Below are positions 8,295 through 18,614 of a stretch of DNA of 64,000 nt, piece after piece. This DNA is from Psychrobacter sp. I-STPA10 (GTDB taxonomy: Bacteria > Pseudomonadota > Gammaproteobacteria > Pseudomonadales > Moraxellaceae). Made by a program: the position numbers and the translations under genes. Within the stretch, counting starts at the first letter, position 1; every line of letters begins with the position of its first letter. The DNA lies in assembly GCF_021012795.1 (NCBI RefSeq), contig NZ_VFYU01000005.1, forward strand, positions 1 through 64,000, read 5' to 3'. Under the pieces are notes generated by a model. It was not told the origin of the DNA, did no database searches, and saw only the letters and a list, made by a program, of their open reading frames with translations.

Positions 8295-10016
8295 TTAATA
8301 GCTGACAGCGGTTGTATTTTTACCTTTATCTTTTGAGTGTTTGTTATAGGCAATGAGGGCATCATTATTGGCATCAAAGCTATTAGCATCTGCCATCACC
8401 CACATTTGGTTATAGATATCTGCTCGAGCATTGCCTTTAACTAATGCGCCTGCATCCATAAAATAAAAATACTTCGATAGTAGTTTGATTTGCCCATCTT
8501 GCATACGTCTGGCGATATGATAGGGTTTTAAATCAGCAGGGTGCTGAAGACCAGTTGCTCCCACAATAGATGCCAGCGACTTTAGGGTATTTTTGTGAAA
8601 GCTTGCCACACGATCTGCTTTACTGGGTACATCCAAAGCTTGCTGACGGTAAGGGTCTTGAGTAGCTACGCCAGTAGGACAAGTGTTGGTATGACAAGAA
8701 CGAGACTGGATACAACCAACGGCAAACATAAATCCACGTGCACTGTTACACCAATCTGCCCCAAGAGAAAGCATGCGAGCGATATCAAAACCTGAGACAA
8801 TTTTACCACTCACGCCCACTTTTATCTTCTCTCGAATGCCTGCACCCACCAAGGTATTATGTACTAATAAAAACCCATCAATTAATGGCATGCCTACACT
8901 GTCCATAAACTCAACTGGTGCTGCGCCTGTGCCACCTTCTGCACCATCAACGACGATAAAGTCAGGATAATTATCCGCCTCTAGCATTGCTTTAACAATT
9001 GCCATAAACTGCCATGGTTGTCCGATACATAGTTTAAAGCCCACAGGTTTGCCCCCTGATAGCTCCCGTAACTGTTGCCAAAACGCGACAAGCTCACGAG
9101 GAGTTGTAAAGGCACTATGACTGGCAGGAGATACACAGTCTTCTCCCATTGGAATACGCCGAGTATCTGCAATTTCAGGCGTGATTTTTTCGGCGGGTAA
9201 TACCCCACCTTTGCCGGGTTTTGCCCCTTGTGACAGCTTGATTTCAATCATTTTTACTTGTGGCTCGTTGGCATGCTCAGCAAATAAGTGAGCATCAAAT
9301 TCCCCTTTTTCATTGCGACAACCAAAATAGCCAGTACCCAGCTCCCAAATAAGGTCTCCACCAAATTTGCGGTGATATGGGCTAATTGCGCCTTCACCTG
9401 TATCATGGGTAAAACCGCCTATTTTTGCCCCATGATTTAAAGCCATAATGGCATTGGCAGATAAGCTACCAAAACTCATTGCAGAAATATTGAACACAGA
9501 CAAAGAGTATGGCTGCTGGCAATGCTCATTACCCACCGTAATCCGAAAATCTGTGTCTTTGACTGGGTGGCTGGTTGCAGATTGTAAAAACCACTCTTTG
9601 CCTTTAACATATAAGTTATCTAATGTACCAAATGCATTGGTGTCACTGACATTTTTGGCACGTTGATAGACCAATGCGCGCTGCTGGCGAGAAAACGGCA
9701 CTTGTTCTTTATCATCTTCTAAGAGATATTGGCGTATCTCAGGGCGATAATCTTCAAATAAATAGCGAATATGACCCGCAATGGGATAGTTTTTTAAGAT
9801 GGCGTGCTTAGATTGCAGCACATCATAAATGCCTAATGCAACCGCCATGGCAGCAATGACAACCAGCCACCACCATGACAAGATAAGCCCAACAATGATG
9901 GCAATAATGGCAATCATCATCACTCCAAAGCGTAGTACCAAACCCACTAAATATTGATGGTTGTTACTTGGTGATTTATTTGGTGTGGGGTTTAAATGAG
10001 TACGAGACTTAGGCAT
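8295..10016 (-). CDS. FMN-binding glutamate synthase-like membrane protein
   Basis: A 573-residue protein from the ATG at 10016, which has AAAGGA 7-9 bases upstream. Residues about 25-75 contain two hydrophobic segments. The rest is the FMN/4Fe-4S central domain of glutamate synthase (Glu_synthase fold): 'FNISAMSFGSLSANAI', 'GEGAISPYH', 'VVDGAEGGTGAAP', 'VGVSGKIVSGFD', and the cysteine cluster 'CIQSRSCHTNTCPTG' that binds an iron-sulfur cluster. It lacks the GltB N-terminal glutaminase and the GXGXG domain, so it is a stand-alone paralog seen in many proteobacteria, not true glutamate synthase. Its donor and acceptor are unknown. Confidence 0.88.
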   Translation of the reverse strand: MPKSRTHLNPTPNKSPSNNHQYLVGLVLRFGVMMIAIIAIIVGLILSWWWLVVIAAMAVALGIYDVLQSKHAILKNYPIAGHIRYLFEDYRPEIRQYLLEDDKEQVPFSRQQRALVYQRAKNVSDTNAFGTLDNLYVKGKEWFLQSATSHPVKDTDFRITVGNEHCQQPYSLSVFNISAMSFGSLSANAIMALNHGAKIGGFTHDTGEGAISPYHRKFGGDLIWELGTGYFGCRNEKGEFDAHLFAEHANEPQVKMIEIKLSQGAKPGKGGVLPAEKITPEIADTRRIPMGEDCVSPASHSAFTTPRELVAFWQQLRELSGGKPVGFKLCIGQPWQFMAIVKAMLEADNYPDFIVVDGAEGGTGAAPVEFMDSVGMPLIDGFLLVHNTLVGAGIREKIKVGVSGKIVSGFDIARMLSLGADWCNSARGFMFAVGCIQSRSCHTNTCPTGVATQDPYRQQALDVPSKADRVASFHKNTLKSLASIVGATGLQHPADLKPYHIARRMQDGQIKLLSKYFYFMDAGALVKGNARADIYNQMWVMADANSFDANNDALIAYNKHSKDKGKNTTAVSY

Positions 10017-10509
10017 GGATATGTCCTTTGGACTTTGGCGAGTGAGTAATGTCTGCTTTGAGTTTTTTAAGTAGACAACGCATGGCTGACGCAATTATAA
10101 CCAAGATGACAGTTAAAACCTACCTTAGTATTTTTATAGTGGCGAAGAAGCGGCACGAAGTAAGAGGACTGCTGTTGAGTCTTTATTTAATATGTGCTTT
10201 TCAGAGCAGAGAAATAGTTTGGTGGGTGCTTATTATTATATGTATGATTCGATACAAGAAAGAGACTATGATGCCATCACTAGGCAGTGGGGAGAGATTG
10301 TATCAGCATCAAGGTGTTAAAGCGTATTAAAGGGGTTGGTAATATTATTTATATTTTTTAATGCTATATTTTTAGTTTATATTTTTTCAGTTGTCTCGTT
10401 TGTTTTATTAAATGATAAACCACTTTCCTCTATCATTTATCCTAAGAGTCGTTATAATAGGCGATTGAATACATTAATTATTTTTTACCATAAAACAAGG
10501 AGTTTTATT
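10017..10509. other. 493-bp spacer upstream of ndk
   Basis: No convincing complete gene. The segment holds the upstream regions of the divergent glutamate synthase-like gene and ndk, plus a short protein-like open frame at 10129-10320 described separately. The part from 10340 to 10490 is A/T-rich and probably carries the ndk promoter; no single hexamer pair stands out. Confidence 0.5.
10129..10320 (+). pseudogene. possible remnant of a protein-coding gene
   Basis: A 63-codon frame opens directly after a TAG at 10126-10128 and ends in TAA at 10318-10320, with no upstream start. Its translation is protein-like (contains 'SGEEAARSKRTAVESLF' and 'YDAITRQWGEIVSA'), unlike the Cys/Ile/Leu-rich reading in the alternative frame. 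It may be the tail of a decayed gene. No family was recognised and it may be chance. Confidence 0.22.
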
Positions 10510-10941
10510 ATGGCTATCGAACGTACCTTATCTATCATTAAACCTGACGCTGTTGGCGGCAACCATATTGGTGAGATTTATACTCGTTTTGAAAAAAATG
10601 GTCTAAAAATCGTAGCTGCAAAAATGCTACATCTAGACGATGAAAAAGCGGGCGGCTTTTATGCAGAGCATAAAGAGCGTCCTTTTTATAATGATCTAAA
10701 ATCATTCATGACGTCAGGTCCTGTTGTTGTGTCTGTTTTAGAGGGTGAAAATGCCATCGCTAAGCATCGTGAAATCATGGGGGCAACCAACCCTGCTGAT
10801 GCTGCTGAAGGTACAATTCGTAAAGACTTTGCTAGTAGCATTGATGAAAACGCAGTACATGGCTCAGACTCTGCAGAATCTGCAAAGCGTGAAATTGCTT
10901 ATTTCTTTAATGATGATGAAGTACTTGAGCGTACACGCTAG
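10510..10941 (+). CDS. ndk: nucleoside diphosphate kinase
   Basis: A 143-residue cytoplasmic enzyme that moves the gamma phosphate between nucleoside triphosphates and diphosphates through a phosphohistidine. It begins '[15 protein letters not shown]' and has the active site 'NAVHGSDS' (His near residue 117) and the '[14 protein letters not shown]' loop. Length is typical for bacterial Ndk. The start at 10510 follows AAGGAG. It is followed by a strong terminator and by rlmN, the order found in related Moraxellaceae and Pseudomonas-type genomes. Confidence 0.98.
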   Translation: MAIERTLSIIKPDAVGGNHIGEIYTRFEKNGLKIVAAKMLHLDDEKAGGFYAEHKERPFYNDLKSFMTSGPVVVSVLEGENAIAKHREIMGATNPADAAEGTIRKDFASSIDENAVHGSDSAESAKREIAYFFNDDEVLERTR

Positions 10942-11034
10942 GTCATATTTTTATTATCAGCAGTTTAGGGTAATCAGTATTTGATATCATCTATCTAAAA
11001 TTTACTCGCTGAAATAACTGCTATATATAAATAC

Positions 11035-11072
11035 AAAGACCCTCATATTAAACTGATATGAAGGTCTTTTTT
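11035..11072 (+). terminator. Rho-independent terminator after ndk
   Basis: A 14-bp stem (AAAGACCCTCATAT pairing with ATATGAAGGTCTTT, one mismatch) with a short loop, followed by a T-rich tract, about 95 bp after the ndk stop. It separates ndk from rlmN. Confidence 0.8.
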
Positions 11073-11257
11073 ATTATTTTTTATTATTTTGATAGTATGT
11101 GTGAGTCATTCTTATTTATCACAAAGCCTATATGAGTCACTTTAACATAAAATGAATTATATGACGCTAATAGGCACTAAATTATGACTTTAGGATTGAA
11201 TTTGACTATAATGGCAAAATTCAGCCAGTCTTCTCTTATCATATCGGCAAGCTTATT

Positions 11258-12466
11258 ATGACAAAAATCCCACTCGTGAATACTGCAACTGATGCACAAT
11301 CACCGCACAGTGACGACTCTGTAGTGGCAAAAACCAATTTATTAGGTATGACCCAAAATGAACTGGGTGCATACTTTAAGTCACTGGGCGAAAAGCCTTT
11401 TCGGGCATCGCAAGTGATGAAGTGGATTTATCAGCATGGAGTGACTGATTTTGCTGAGATGACCAATTTGTCTAAGGGGTTGCGTGAAAAGCTAAGTAAA
11501 AAGGCATGTGTTGTGCCTCCAGCCATCATGCACAAGGAGTTTAGTGAAGATGGTACTCGTAAGTGGGTGTTTAAAGTGGCAGGTGGCTCTTTGGTTGAGA
11601 CGGTATTGATTCCAGCAGATGACAGCAAAGCCAATGGTCGCAAGACATTATGTATATCTTCTCAGGTGGGCTGTGCTTTGGACTGTAGTTTTTGTAGTAC
11701 AGGCAAGCAAGGCTTTGAGCGTGATTTGACCGCCGCAGAAATTATTGGGCAACTATGGGTTGCCAATGCGTCATATATGCAAGGTGTTGATAACACTGAG
11801 TGGCAAAATCAAGTCACCAATGTGGTGATGATGGGAATGGGTGAGCCACTGCTAAATTATAAACCTGTTATTGCCTCAATGCAGTTGATGCTCTCAGATC
11901 ATGCCTATGGACTATCTAAACGCCGAGTCACTTTGTCCACTTCGGGTGTTGTGCCGAAGATGTATGATTTGTTTAAAGACATCGATGTGGCGCTTGCCAT
12001 CTCGCTACATGCACCAAATGATGAGCTACGAAATGAGTTAGTTCCAATTAATAAAAAATATCCACTTGAGCAGTTGATCACAGCAGCGCATGCTTATGTT
12101 AATGACAATCCGCGTCATAAAAAACACGTTACCATTGAGTATGTGATGCTGGCAGGCGTCAATGATAGTGATGAACATGCACAGCAATTGGTTCAACTTT
12201 TAGATGGGTTGCCAAGCAAAATTAACTTAATTCCATTTAACCCATTTCCGCATGCGCCTTATGACCGATCTAGTAACAACCGTATTCATACATTTAGTAA
12301 TATATTAAACAATGCAGGATTTGTGTGTACCATTCGTCAAACTCGGGGCGATGATATTGATGCCGCCTGTGGGCAGTTAGTTGGGCAAGTAGCAGACCGT
12401 ACCCGCCGCTCTGCAAAATGGCAGCAGAAAATACAAGAAAAGCAGACCACCGTAGCGTCATCTTGA
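11258..12466 (+). CDS. rlmN: dual-specificity rRNA/tRNA (adenine-C2) methyltransferase RlmN
   Basis: A 402-residue radical SAM enzyme that methylates A2503 of 23S rRNA and A37 of some tRNAs. The radical SAM cysteines are in '[19 protein letters not shown]' (CxxxCxxC), '[12 protein letters not shown]' is the SAM-binding GEP motif, and the C-terminal Cys in '[11 protein letters not shown]' is the methyl-carrying residue. The N-terminal helical domain has '[16 protein letters not shown]'. The first ~25 residues are a poorly conserved extension. It heads the block rlmN-pilF-rodZ-ispG-hisS. Confidence 0.98.
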   Translation: MTKIPLVNTATDAQSPHSDDSVVAKTNLLGMTQNELGAYFKSLGEKPFRASQVMKWIYQHGVTDFAEMTNLSKGLREKLSKKACVVPPAIMHKEFSEDGTRKWVFKVAGGSLVETVLIPADDSKANGRKTLCISSQVGCALDCSFCSTGKQGFERDLTAAEIIGQLWVANASYMQGVDNTEWQNQVTNVVMMGMGEPLLNYKPVIASMQLMLSDHAYGLSKRRVTLSTSGVVPKMYDLFKDIDVALAISLHAPNDELRNELVPINKKYPLEQLITAAHAYVNDNPRHKKHVTIEYVMLAGVNDSDEHAQQLVQLLDGLPSKINLIPFNPFPHAPYDRSSNNRIHTFSNILNNAGFVCTIRQTRGDDIDAACGQLVGQVADRTRRSAKWQQKIQEKQTTVASS

Positions 12467-12569
12467 TGGGCGATGAGAATGAGTAAGCATAATGGATTAT
12501 GGATATAAACTATAATTCTATAATAGAAATAGATACAAAAATGGATACAAAATTTATAAAGATAAAAAA

Positions 12570-12591
12570 ACTCTATTTATAATAATAGAGT
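12570..12591 (+). terminator. hairpin between rlmN and pilF
   Basis: A perfect 8-bp stem (ACTCTATT/AATAGAGT) with a 6-nt loop about 105 bp after rlmN. The run of seven A before it and the moderate T content after it (AGGTTTTA) mean it could act weakly on either strand; the block may read through it. Confidence 0.4.
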
Positions 12592-12640
12592 AGGTTTTAA
12601 GATACCACTAATATAAAACTACTGATGTAAGACGGTAATT

Positions 12641-13615
12641 ATGACACACTTACTGCCTAAGAAAAATAAATGTGCGCCAATACAATCTGCCATGCAACAT
12701 GGGAAAACACCATTACTTATGACAAAATTTGTGACAATATCTAACAGTACACAGTCAAACATTTTACAACGGCTGCCAAAGGCAGTGGGTCTAGCGATGA
12801 TGGGTATCGTTGGCAGCGTTGCATTGAGTGCTTGCCAAAGTGCCCCAAGTGATGCACCAAGTAGCCGTTATACAACCATGACAGAGCCTTCTGGACACAA
12901 TGTATCTGATCCAGATAAAGTGGCACAAGTACGTACTACGATGGCGGCACAATTTATCCGTCAAAATGACCTTGATTCTGCTCAAAGGCAGCTAGAGAAG
13001 GCTTTTGCTGCCAATAGCAGATATGCGCCAGCCTATGATATGATGGGTGTGCTGTTGCAACAAGAGGGCAGTGAGCTCAACTTAGCTAAGGCAGATGGCT
13101 TTTTTAAACGTGCCATTGAGATAGATCCACAATTTATGCAAGCTCGTAATAACTATGGGGTATATCTCTCACAGCGTGGGCGCTATAAAGAGGCCATTGC
13201 TCAGTTTGAGATAGCAGGTTCGGCTCTAGGTTATGAGGGGCGTATTGGTGCTTTAGAAAATCTTGGGCGTACCGCATTAAAAGTTGGTGATACGCAAACA
13301 GCAAACCATGCTTTTATACGAGCATTAGAAGGCAATCGTAACAGTCTGATAGCCCACATTGAATTAATAGACTTATTGATTACTCAAGGTCGCATGGTGC
13401 AAGCACAGCAGTTGTATGATGAAGCAGTGATGTTGACAGGGGGTGTGACAAGCAGTCCTCGGTTGTTATTACAAGGTATTAAGTTAGCTGCCGCTCATAA
13501 TAATTTGCGACAACGTCAACAGTTATCGCAGCAATTATTATCTGCATATCCGCTGAGTGATGAAGCGAAGCTGCTTAAAACTTGGATTCGTAATCCTGAA
13601 GCATCATGGAAGTAA
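12641..13615 (+). CDS. pilF: type IV pilus biogenesis TPR lipoprotein PilF/PilW
   Basis: A 324-residue outer-membrane lipoprotein pilotin needed for assembly of the PilQ secretin. A long N-terminal stretch precedes the hydrophobic core and lipobox 'VALSAC', so the real start may be a later ATG such as 12719; 12641 is given as the longest reading. After a Ser/Pro-rich linker there are about five to six TPR units ('AAQFIRQNDLDSAQRQLEKAF', 'AYDMMGVLLQQEG', 'ARNNYGVYLSQRGRYKEAIAQ', 'ALENLGRTALKVGDTQTA'). Position between rlmN and rodZ is the classical one for this gene. With fimL in the same window it indicates a type IV pilus-bearing organism. Confidence 0.93.
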   Translation: MTHLLPKKNKCAPIQSAMQHGKTPLLMTKFVTISNSTQSNILQRLPKAVGLAMMGIVGSVALSACQSAPSDAPSSRYTTMTEPSGHNVSDPDKVAQVRTTMAAQFIRQNDLDSAQRQLEKAFAANSRYAPAYDMMGVLLQQEGSELNLAKADGFFKRAIEIDPQFMQARNNYGVYLSQRGRYKEAIAQFEIAGSALGYEGRIGALENLGRTALKVGDTQTANHAFIRALEGNRNSLIAHIELIDLLITQGRMVQAQQLYDEAVMLTGGVTSSPRLLLQGIKLAAAHNNLRQRQQLSQQLLSAYPLSDEAKLLKTWIRNPEASWK

Positions 13616-13637
13616 CGAAGTACAAAGTAATAAATTA

Positions 13638-14630
13638 ATGCAGCAAAATACAGAATATGAGAAAAATAGCAAGAAACATATAAAGAAACATACAATGCAA
13701 AAATCAACAAACCAACACCACTCACCAAATCAGCCATCATCTTCAGTTGAGCAGGCTGAAACTTTACTTACAGGAAATAAGATGTCGGAAGCGTTGTCTA
13801 ATACAGATTCACGTTCATTTGGTGCAACTCTTAAATGGGCACGAGAGCAAAAAAACTGTACGCTGGATGAGGCAGCAGATCACCTGCATATATTAAAGCG
13901 CCATTTAGAGGCACTGGAGGCAGAAGATTTTGCTGTATTACCACAGATGACGTTTGCACGAGGTTTTGCCATAAACTATGCAAAATATCTGGGTTTAGAT
14001 ACCAATGCCATTGTCAAAAGCTTTGATGCGGTGTATCCAGAGCATCTTAAAAGTAGTGTCGGAAATATAAAAACACCACTCAAACCACTTGGTACACTAC
14101 AGCGTGATTCACGACGTCCTAGCTTTCGTATCAATCCATTTTTGATATTGTTTGTTATTGCACTTATTGCATTGGCGGTATTTTTGTTGCGTACAGTCAA
14201 TAATGCCAGACAAGAAACGGCAGTAGATCCACAAGATGAAATAGCCATTAATAATATATCCAGCTCAGAACAAGCCCAAGGTGCTGCGCTGACAACAGCG
14301 ACAGATGCTGCTGTAACAGCGACGGGTAGCGCATTAGATATTGCTAATACAGGATCAGCCATTGCAACCACTGAGACGACTGTTGCACAAGCGGATGCCA
14401 ATTTAGACTTTTGGGTACGTGATAATACTGATATTACAGTAACCGATGCAACAGGGGCAGTATTGCTGTCAGGCGATCAGCCTCGGGGTGGTTACAAAAT
14501 AAAAGGTCAGCCCCCATTTCAAGTACAAATTAATAATGTGAAAAACGTAACCTTAAATCTAAACCAAGTAAAAGTACCACTTGCAGATTATGCACAAAAT
14601 GATCAGGCAAATTTTTCATTAGCACCATAA
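13638..14630 (+). CDS. rodZ: cytoskeletal cell-shape protein RodZ
   Basis: 330 residues from the ATG at 13638. The cytoplasmic helix-turn-helix domain reads 'SFGATLKWAREQKNCTLDEA' followed by 'LHILKRHLEALE' and 'FARGFAINYAKYLGLD'. A basic segment leads into one membrane helix ('FLILFVIALIALAVFLL'), then a Thr/Ala-rich linker and a periplasmic DUF4115 domain ('LDFWVRDNTDITVTDATG', 'GGYKIKGQPPFQVQI'). RodZ links MreB to the elongation machinery. The start is uncertain: the ATG at 13782, directly before the conserved domain, has a better ribosome site (AGGAAA). The first 48 codons are Lys/Asn/Gln-rich and may be untranslated. Confidence 0.93.
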   Translation: MQQNTEYEKNSKKHIKKHTMQKSTNQHHSPNQPSSSVEQAETLLTGNKMSEALSNTDSRSFGATLKWAREQKNCTLDEAADHLHILKRHLEALEAEDFAVLPQMTFARGFAINYAKYLGLDTNAIVKSFDAVYPEHLKSSVGNIKTPLKPLGTLQRDSRRPSFRINPFLILFVIALIALAVFLLRTVNNARQETAVDPQDEIAINNISSSEQAQGAALTTATDAAVTATGSALDIANTGSAIATTETTVAQADANLDFWVRDNTDITVTDATGAVLLSGDQPRGGYKIKGQPPFQVQINNVKNVTLNLNQVKVPLADYAQNDQANFSLAP

Positions 14631-14847
14631 TGTGTATGTGAGCTATATAGAAAGATGATTTAGATATTTATCATCTCGTGTCTATTACTCAAAGGTTTAG
14701 TATATTCGTCAGTTTGATAAACTTGAGTTACATAAGTTGTAACAGAAGTAACTGTATTTATATTTATTATTACCTAGCTATCTAGCCACTATGCTTACAA
14801 TGCTGCTTATAATTAATGAGCGTGCAATGATTTGATAAGGACAAAGT

Positions 14848-15963
14848 ATGTCGATACCCTCTCCAATCACCCGTCGTCCCACCAAAAAGATTTATGTGGG
14901 TGATGTGGCAATTGGTGGCGATGCACCCATCAGTGTACAGAGTATGACGAATACCAATACTTGTGACGTTGAAGGGACACTGGCACAAATTAAACGCTGC
15001 GTTGATGCAGGGGCAGATCTTATGCGGGTATCTACACCGACCATGGATACCGTCGCAGCATTTGCTAAGATTAAGCAACAAAGCAGCGTACCACTGATTG
15101 CAGACATTCATTTTGATTACAAGATTGCATTGGCAGTGGCTGAGGTTGGTGCAGATTGTTTGCGTATTAATCCTGGCAATATTGGTAATGAAAAAAAGGT
15201 ACGTGAAGTGGTTGCCTGTGCCCGACATCATGGTATCCCCATTCGTATTGGAGTCAATGCAGGCTCATTAGAAAAAGACATTCAGCGTAAATATGGTGAG
15301 CCAACGGGTGAAGCCATGCTTGAATCTGCACTGCGTCATATTGATATTTTAGAGAAACTCGATTTTGATCAATATAAAATATCAGTGAAAGCCAGTAATG
15401 TGTTTTTGACCCTTGATGCGTATCGGCTCATCTCGGCACAAATTGATAACCCTTTGCATTTAGGGGTGACTGAAGCAGGTGTCTATCGTACGGGAACGGT
15501 CAAATCTGCCATTGCCTTGGGTGGTTTACTACTTGATGGGATTGGCGATACCATGCGTATTTCTTTGGCGGCAGAGCCAGAAGAGGAGATTAAGATTGGT
15601 TTTGATATCTTAAAATCTCTTAATATTCGAGCCAATGGTGTCAATTTTATTGCTTGTCCTAGTTGCTCACGGCAAGAGTTTGATGTGATTCGGGTGATGA
15701 ATGATCTGGAAGCCAGACTTGAGGATATCCGTGAGCCGATGGATGTTTCAGTGATAGGTTGTAAAGTCAATGGTCCAGGTGAAGCAAAAGAGGCGGATAT
15801 TGGTGTGGTTGGAGCCAGCCCTAACTCTTTGGTCTATCGTAATGGTGATAAAAGCCATTTAATTGATACCACCAAACTTGCAGATGAAATTGAAAAAATG
15901 GTACGAGCAAAAGTCAAAGAGCAAGAGGCAAAGCGAGAAAAAGAGATTATTCGAGTTAAATAA
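14848..15963 (+). CDS. ispG: 4-hydroxy-3-methylbut-2-en-1-yl diphosphate synthase (flavodoxin)
   Basis: A 371-residue 4Fe-4S enzyme of the MEP isoprenoid pathway, converting MEcPP to HMBPP. Seen: '[15 protein letters not shown]' near the N-terminus, '[12 protein letters not shown]', '[10 protein letters not shown]', and the cluster-binding '[11 protein letters not shown]' plus '[18 protein letters not shown]'. Length is typical of the short bacterial form. The start follows AAGGAC. Located between rodZ and hisS, as in many gammaproteobacteria. Confidence 0.98.
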   Translation: MSIPSPITRRPTKKIYVGDVAIGGDAPISVQSMTNTNTCDVEGTLAQIKRCVDAGADLMRVSTPTMDTVAAFAKIKQQSSVPLIADIHFDYKIALAVAEVGADCLRINPGNIGNEKKVREVVACARHHGIPIRIGVNAGSLEKDIQRKYGEPTGEAMLESALRHIDILEKLDFDQYKISVKASNVFLTLDAYRLISAQIDNPLHLGVTEAGVYRTGTVKSAIALGGLLLDGIGDTMRISLAAEPEEEIKIGFDILKSLNIRANGVNFIACPSCSRQEFDVIRVMNDLEARLEDIREPMDVSVIGCKVNGPGEAKEADIGVVGASPNSLVYRNGDKSHLIDTTKLADEIEKMVRAKVKEQEAKREKEIIRVK

Positions 15964-16162
15964 CTGATAAGCTGATTATCAACAGATTGGCGTGAGTTAA
16001 TAGTAGAGATAGTTTTTTATTACCACATTGTTAACTGCTAATAAATAAAGTATGCTTGCTGGTTATGTTTGCTTAGACTGGTTATATTAAAAATATAGCA
16101 TTTATCAATAGTTTCTATAAACAGTGTTTATAAATAGAGATGAATAGAGAAAAGAAATCATT

Positions 16163-17467
16163 ATGATCAAATCAATCAAAGGGTTTAATGACATTTTGCA
16201 AGTAGCAACAGATGTCAGCCGCCCTTGCTCAGAATGGCGTCAGCTTGAAAAAACATTAGTAAATGTACTCGATCGATTTGGCTTTGAGCAAATCCGCTTG
16301 CCAATTGTTGAGGAAACTCAACTTTTTGCTCGTGCCATTGGTGATGCAACTGATATCGTTGAAAAAGAAATGTTTAGTTTTACCGATAAGTCTGATCCTC
16401 CAACGCCTATTACTTTACGACCTGAAGGGACGGCTGGTGCAGTACGAGCGGTTATTGAACATAATTTATTACGTGGTGATAATCCAAAACTTTGGTATAT
16501 GGGTCCCATGTTTCGTTATGAACAGCCACAAAAAGGTCGCTATCGCCAGTTTCATCAGTTGGGAGTAGAAAGCTTTGGTAGTGAGCTGCCCGATGCAGAT
16601 GCTGAGCTGATTGCGATGACTTATATGATGTGGCAGTCTTTGGGCATTGATCATGAGTTAACCTTACAGATTAATAGCTTGGGTGAGCCAGAAGAACGTC
16701 GAGCTTATCGCCAAGCCCTCGTTGATTATTTAACCGATAAAAAAGATCAACTCGATGCGGACAGTCAACGTCGCCTAAGCACCAATCCACTGCGTATCTT
16801 AGATAGCAAAGATGTCAATACCCAAGCTTTATTAGTTGATGCACCAAAACTAAATGAGTTTTTGGGAGAAGAATCACAGGCACATTTTGCCAAAGTACAG
16901 CAGTATTTGACGACACTTGGCATTGAATTTGATATTAATCCCAAACTTGTACGTGGTCTAGATTACTATAATAAAACCGTTTTTGAATGGGTAACAGATA
17001 AGTTGGGTGCGCAAGCAACTGTGTGTGCTGGTGGGCGTTATGATGGATTAGTGGGTCAATTAAAAACGTTAAAATCTGATTCAAATAAACCTGCTCAGTC
17101 TGCACCAGCCATTGGTTTTGCGATGGGTTTAGAGCGTCTGTTGTTATTAATACAGGCAGTGAATCCATTTGCAGATACAGCTGCTTGTGACGTTTTTGTG
17201 GTTGCCCATCCTGATGTTTATGAACAAGGATTAAAATATGCGCAATCATTACGCCAAAATCGTCCTGACTTACGCATCAAAACTGCCAGTGCCACTAGTT
17301 TAAAATCACAAATGAAAAAAGCGGATAAATCTGGTGCACAACTGACCGTTATTTTGGCACAAGATGAAATAGATAAGCAGCAAATTAGTATCAAAAACAT
17401 GCAGACAGGTGAGCAAGCTGTGTATGTAGATACTTGGTTATTTTCGGCTGAAAACTTTGCAGGTTAA
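16163..17467 (+). CDS. hisS: histidine--tRNA ligase
   Basis: A 434-residue class II aminoacyl-tRNA synthetase. Motif 1 region '[21 protein letters not shown]', motif 2 '[19 protein letters not shown]', the histidine-specific '[15 protein letters not shown]' and '[10 protein letters not shown]', motif 3 '[14 protein letters not shown]', and a C-terminal anticodon-binding domain ('[15 protein letters not shown]'). The first residues '[11 protein letters not shown]' confirm the start. The related regulatory subunit HisZ starts at 63269. Confidence 0.98.
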   Translation: MIKSIKGFNDILQVATDVSRPCSEWRQLEKTLVNVLDRFGFEQIRLPIVEETQLFARAIGDATDIVEKEMFSFTDKSDPPTPITLRPEGTAGAVRAVIEHNLLRGDNPKLWYMGPMFRYEQPQKGRYRQFHQLGVESFGSELPDADAELIAMTYMMWQSLGIDHELTLQINSLGEPEERRAYRQALVDYLTDKKDQLDADSQRRLSTNPLRILDSKDVNTQALLVDAPKLNEFLGEESQAHFAKVQQYLTTLGIEFDINPKLVRGLDYYNKTVFEWVTDKLGAQATVCAGGRYDGLVGQLKTLKSDSNKPAQSAPAIGFAMGLERLLLLIQAVNPFADTAACDVFVVAHPDVYEQGLKYAQSLRQNRPDLRIKTASATSLKSQMKKADKSGAQLTVILAQDEIDKQQISIKNMQTGEQAVYVDTWLFSAENFAG

Positions 17468-17569
17468 TGATTTGTAGAATGATCTATTGATATTTGTAGT
17501 GATCTTTGCAGTATACATACGAATGATCATGTCGATAGTTTTTTAAGTGAAATTTTATTAGGCAATATT

Positions 17570-18469
17570 ATGGTGAGTAACAGCAACTCAAGCCCTCGTA
17601 GTGGCAACGATGACGCACAATCAATAGCAGAATTAAAGCACTATGCTGGCTATATTATTGCTGCGATTGTGTTGGCATTGGCTGGATTTTTTGGCTTTCG
17701 ATATTGGCAAAGCCATACGGTCAGTCCTGATATAGAAGCGGCACAAGCGTATTCTGCTATCCAACAGATGAACGACAAAGTTGCATTGGCTGAACAAAAT
17801 CCTGATTTACAGTCATCTGCACTACAAGCTGAGCGCAGCGCACTGGCAACACAGGTAGATAAGTTGGTTACTGCTTATCCTGACTCTGTCTACGCGTGGC
17901 AAGCTTTGTTATTAAAAGCACGTCAACAAGCAGATAGTGAAGATTATAAAGGTGCAAGTGAGACACTAAAACGTGCATTGGATATCCCTTTAAAGGATGC
18001 CGGTTTAACAGCAATGACTCAGCTACGTTATGCCACTACATTATTGGCAGCTGGTGATGTGGATGCAGCGTTGTCTGCTGCTTCTAAAGAAATGCCTAAT
18101 GCTTTTGAGCCGAGCAAACAAGAGCTGCTTGGTGATATTTATTTGCAGCAAAATAAAACTCAAGAAGCTGAGCGTGCTTATGAAAATGCTTGGAATTTAC
18201 TTGTAGGTCGTAAAGAAGATCGAGCAATCTTACGTTTGAAAATGGAAAGTATTGGCATCATGCCGCAAGAAATGCCCAAGAAACCAGCATTAATTGCAAG
18301 CGCACCTGTTTCTTTATCAGATGTTACTGTTGAAAATGCTGCTGCTAGTGATGCAAATATTGCCAGTGAAAATGTAACGGATGAATCAAGCACAGAAGCA
18401 GAGCAAACGGTTGATGCTGCCAGTGATAACCAAATCAATGATAGCAGTGTAGAGTCTACAGGACAGTAG
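17570..18469 (+). CDS. YfgM-like TPR protein of the Sec translocon/BAM neighbourhood
   Basis: A 299-residue protein with one N-terminal membrane helix ('YIIAAIVLALAGFFGFRYW') after a Ser/Asn-rich cytoplasmic tail, a periplasmic TPR-like helical domain ('WQALLLKARQQADSEDYKGA', 'LRYATTLLAAGDVDAAL', 'LLGDIYLQQNKTQEAERAY') and a disordered Ser/Glu/Val-rich tail of about 60 residues. In Escherichia coli the gene between hisS and bamB encodes YfgM, an accessory subunit of SecYEG with PpiD; position and architecture agree. The long acidic tail is an addition relative to E. coli YfgM. Confidence 0.85.
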   Translation: MVSNSNSSPRSGNDDAQSIAELKHYAGYIIAAIVLALAGFFGFRYWQSHTVSPDIEAAQAYSAIQQMNDKVALAEQNPDLQSSALQAERSALATQVDKLVTAYPDSVYAWQALLLKARQQADSEDYKGASETLKRALDIPLKDAGLTAMTQLRYATTLLAAGDVDAALSAASKEMPNAFEPSKQELLGDIYLQQNKTQEAERAYENAWNLLVGRKEDRAILRLKMESIGIMPQEMPKKPALIASAPVSLSDVTVENAAASDANIASENVTDESSTEAEQTVDAASDNQINDSSVESTGQ

Positions 18470-18614
18470 TAGTTCATATTTATAGTTGATGATATTGTAA
18501 AAAGTATGTTCTTTGAAAAACAATCATTGCATACTTTTTGAAGTACTGTCAAAACAGCAATGCTCAATACCTATCTTATTTTGAAGAACTTTTATGATTA
18601 AGTGAGTAAATAAC

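Noticed and set aside
10049-10330. A 93-codon frame upstream of ndk
   Set aside because: Cys/Ile/Leu/Met-rich with no recognisable pattern; the neighbouring frame 10129-10320 is more protein-like.
18499-18540. AAAAAGTATG...CATACTTTTT hairpin after the YfgM-like gene as terminator
   Set aside because: The loop is about 21 nt and the stem A/T-rich; bamB downstream is normally read from the same transcript.
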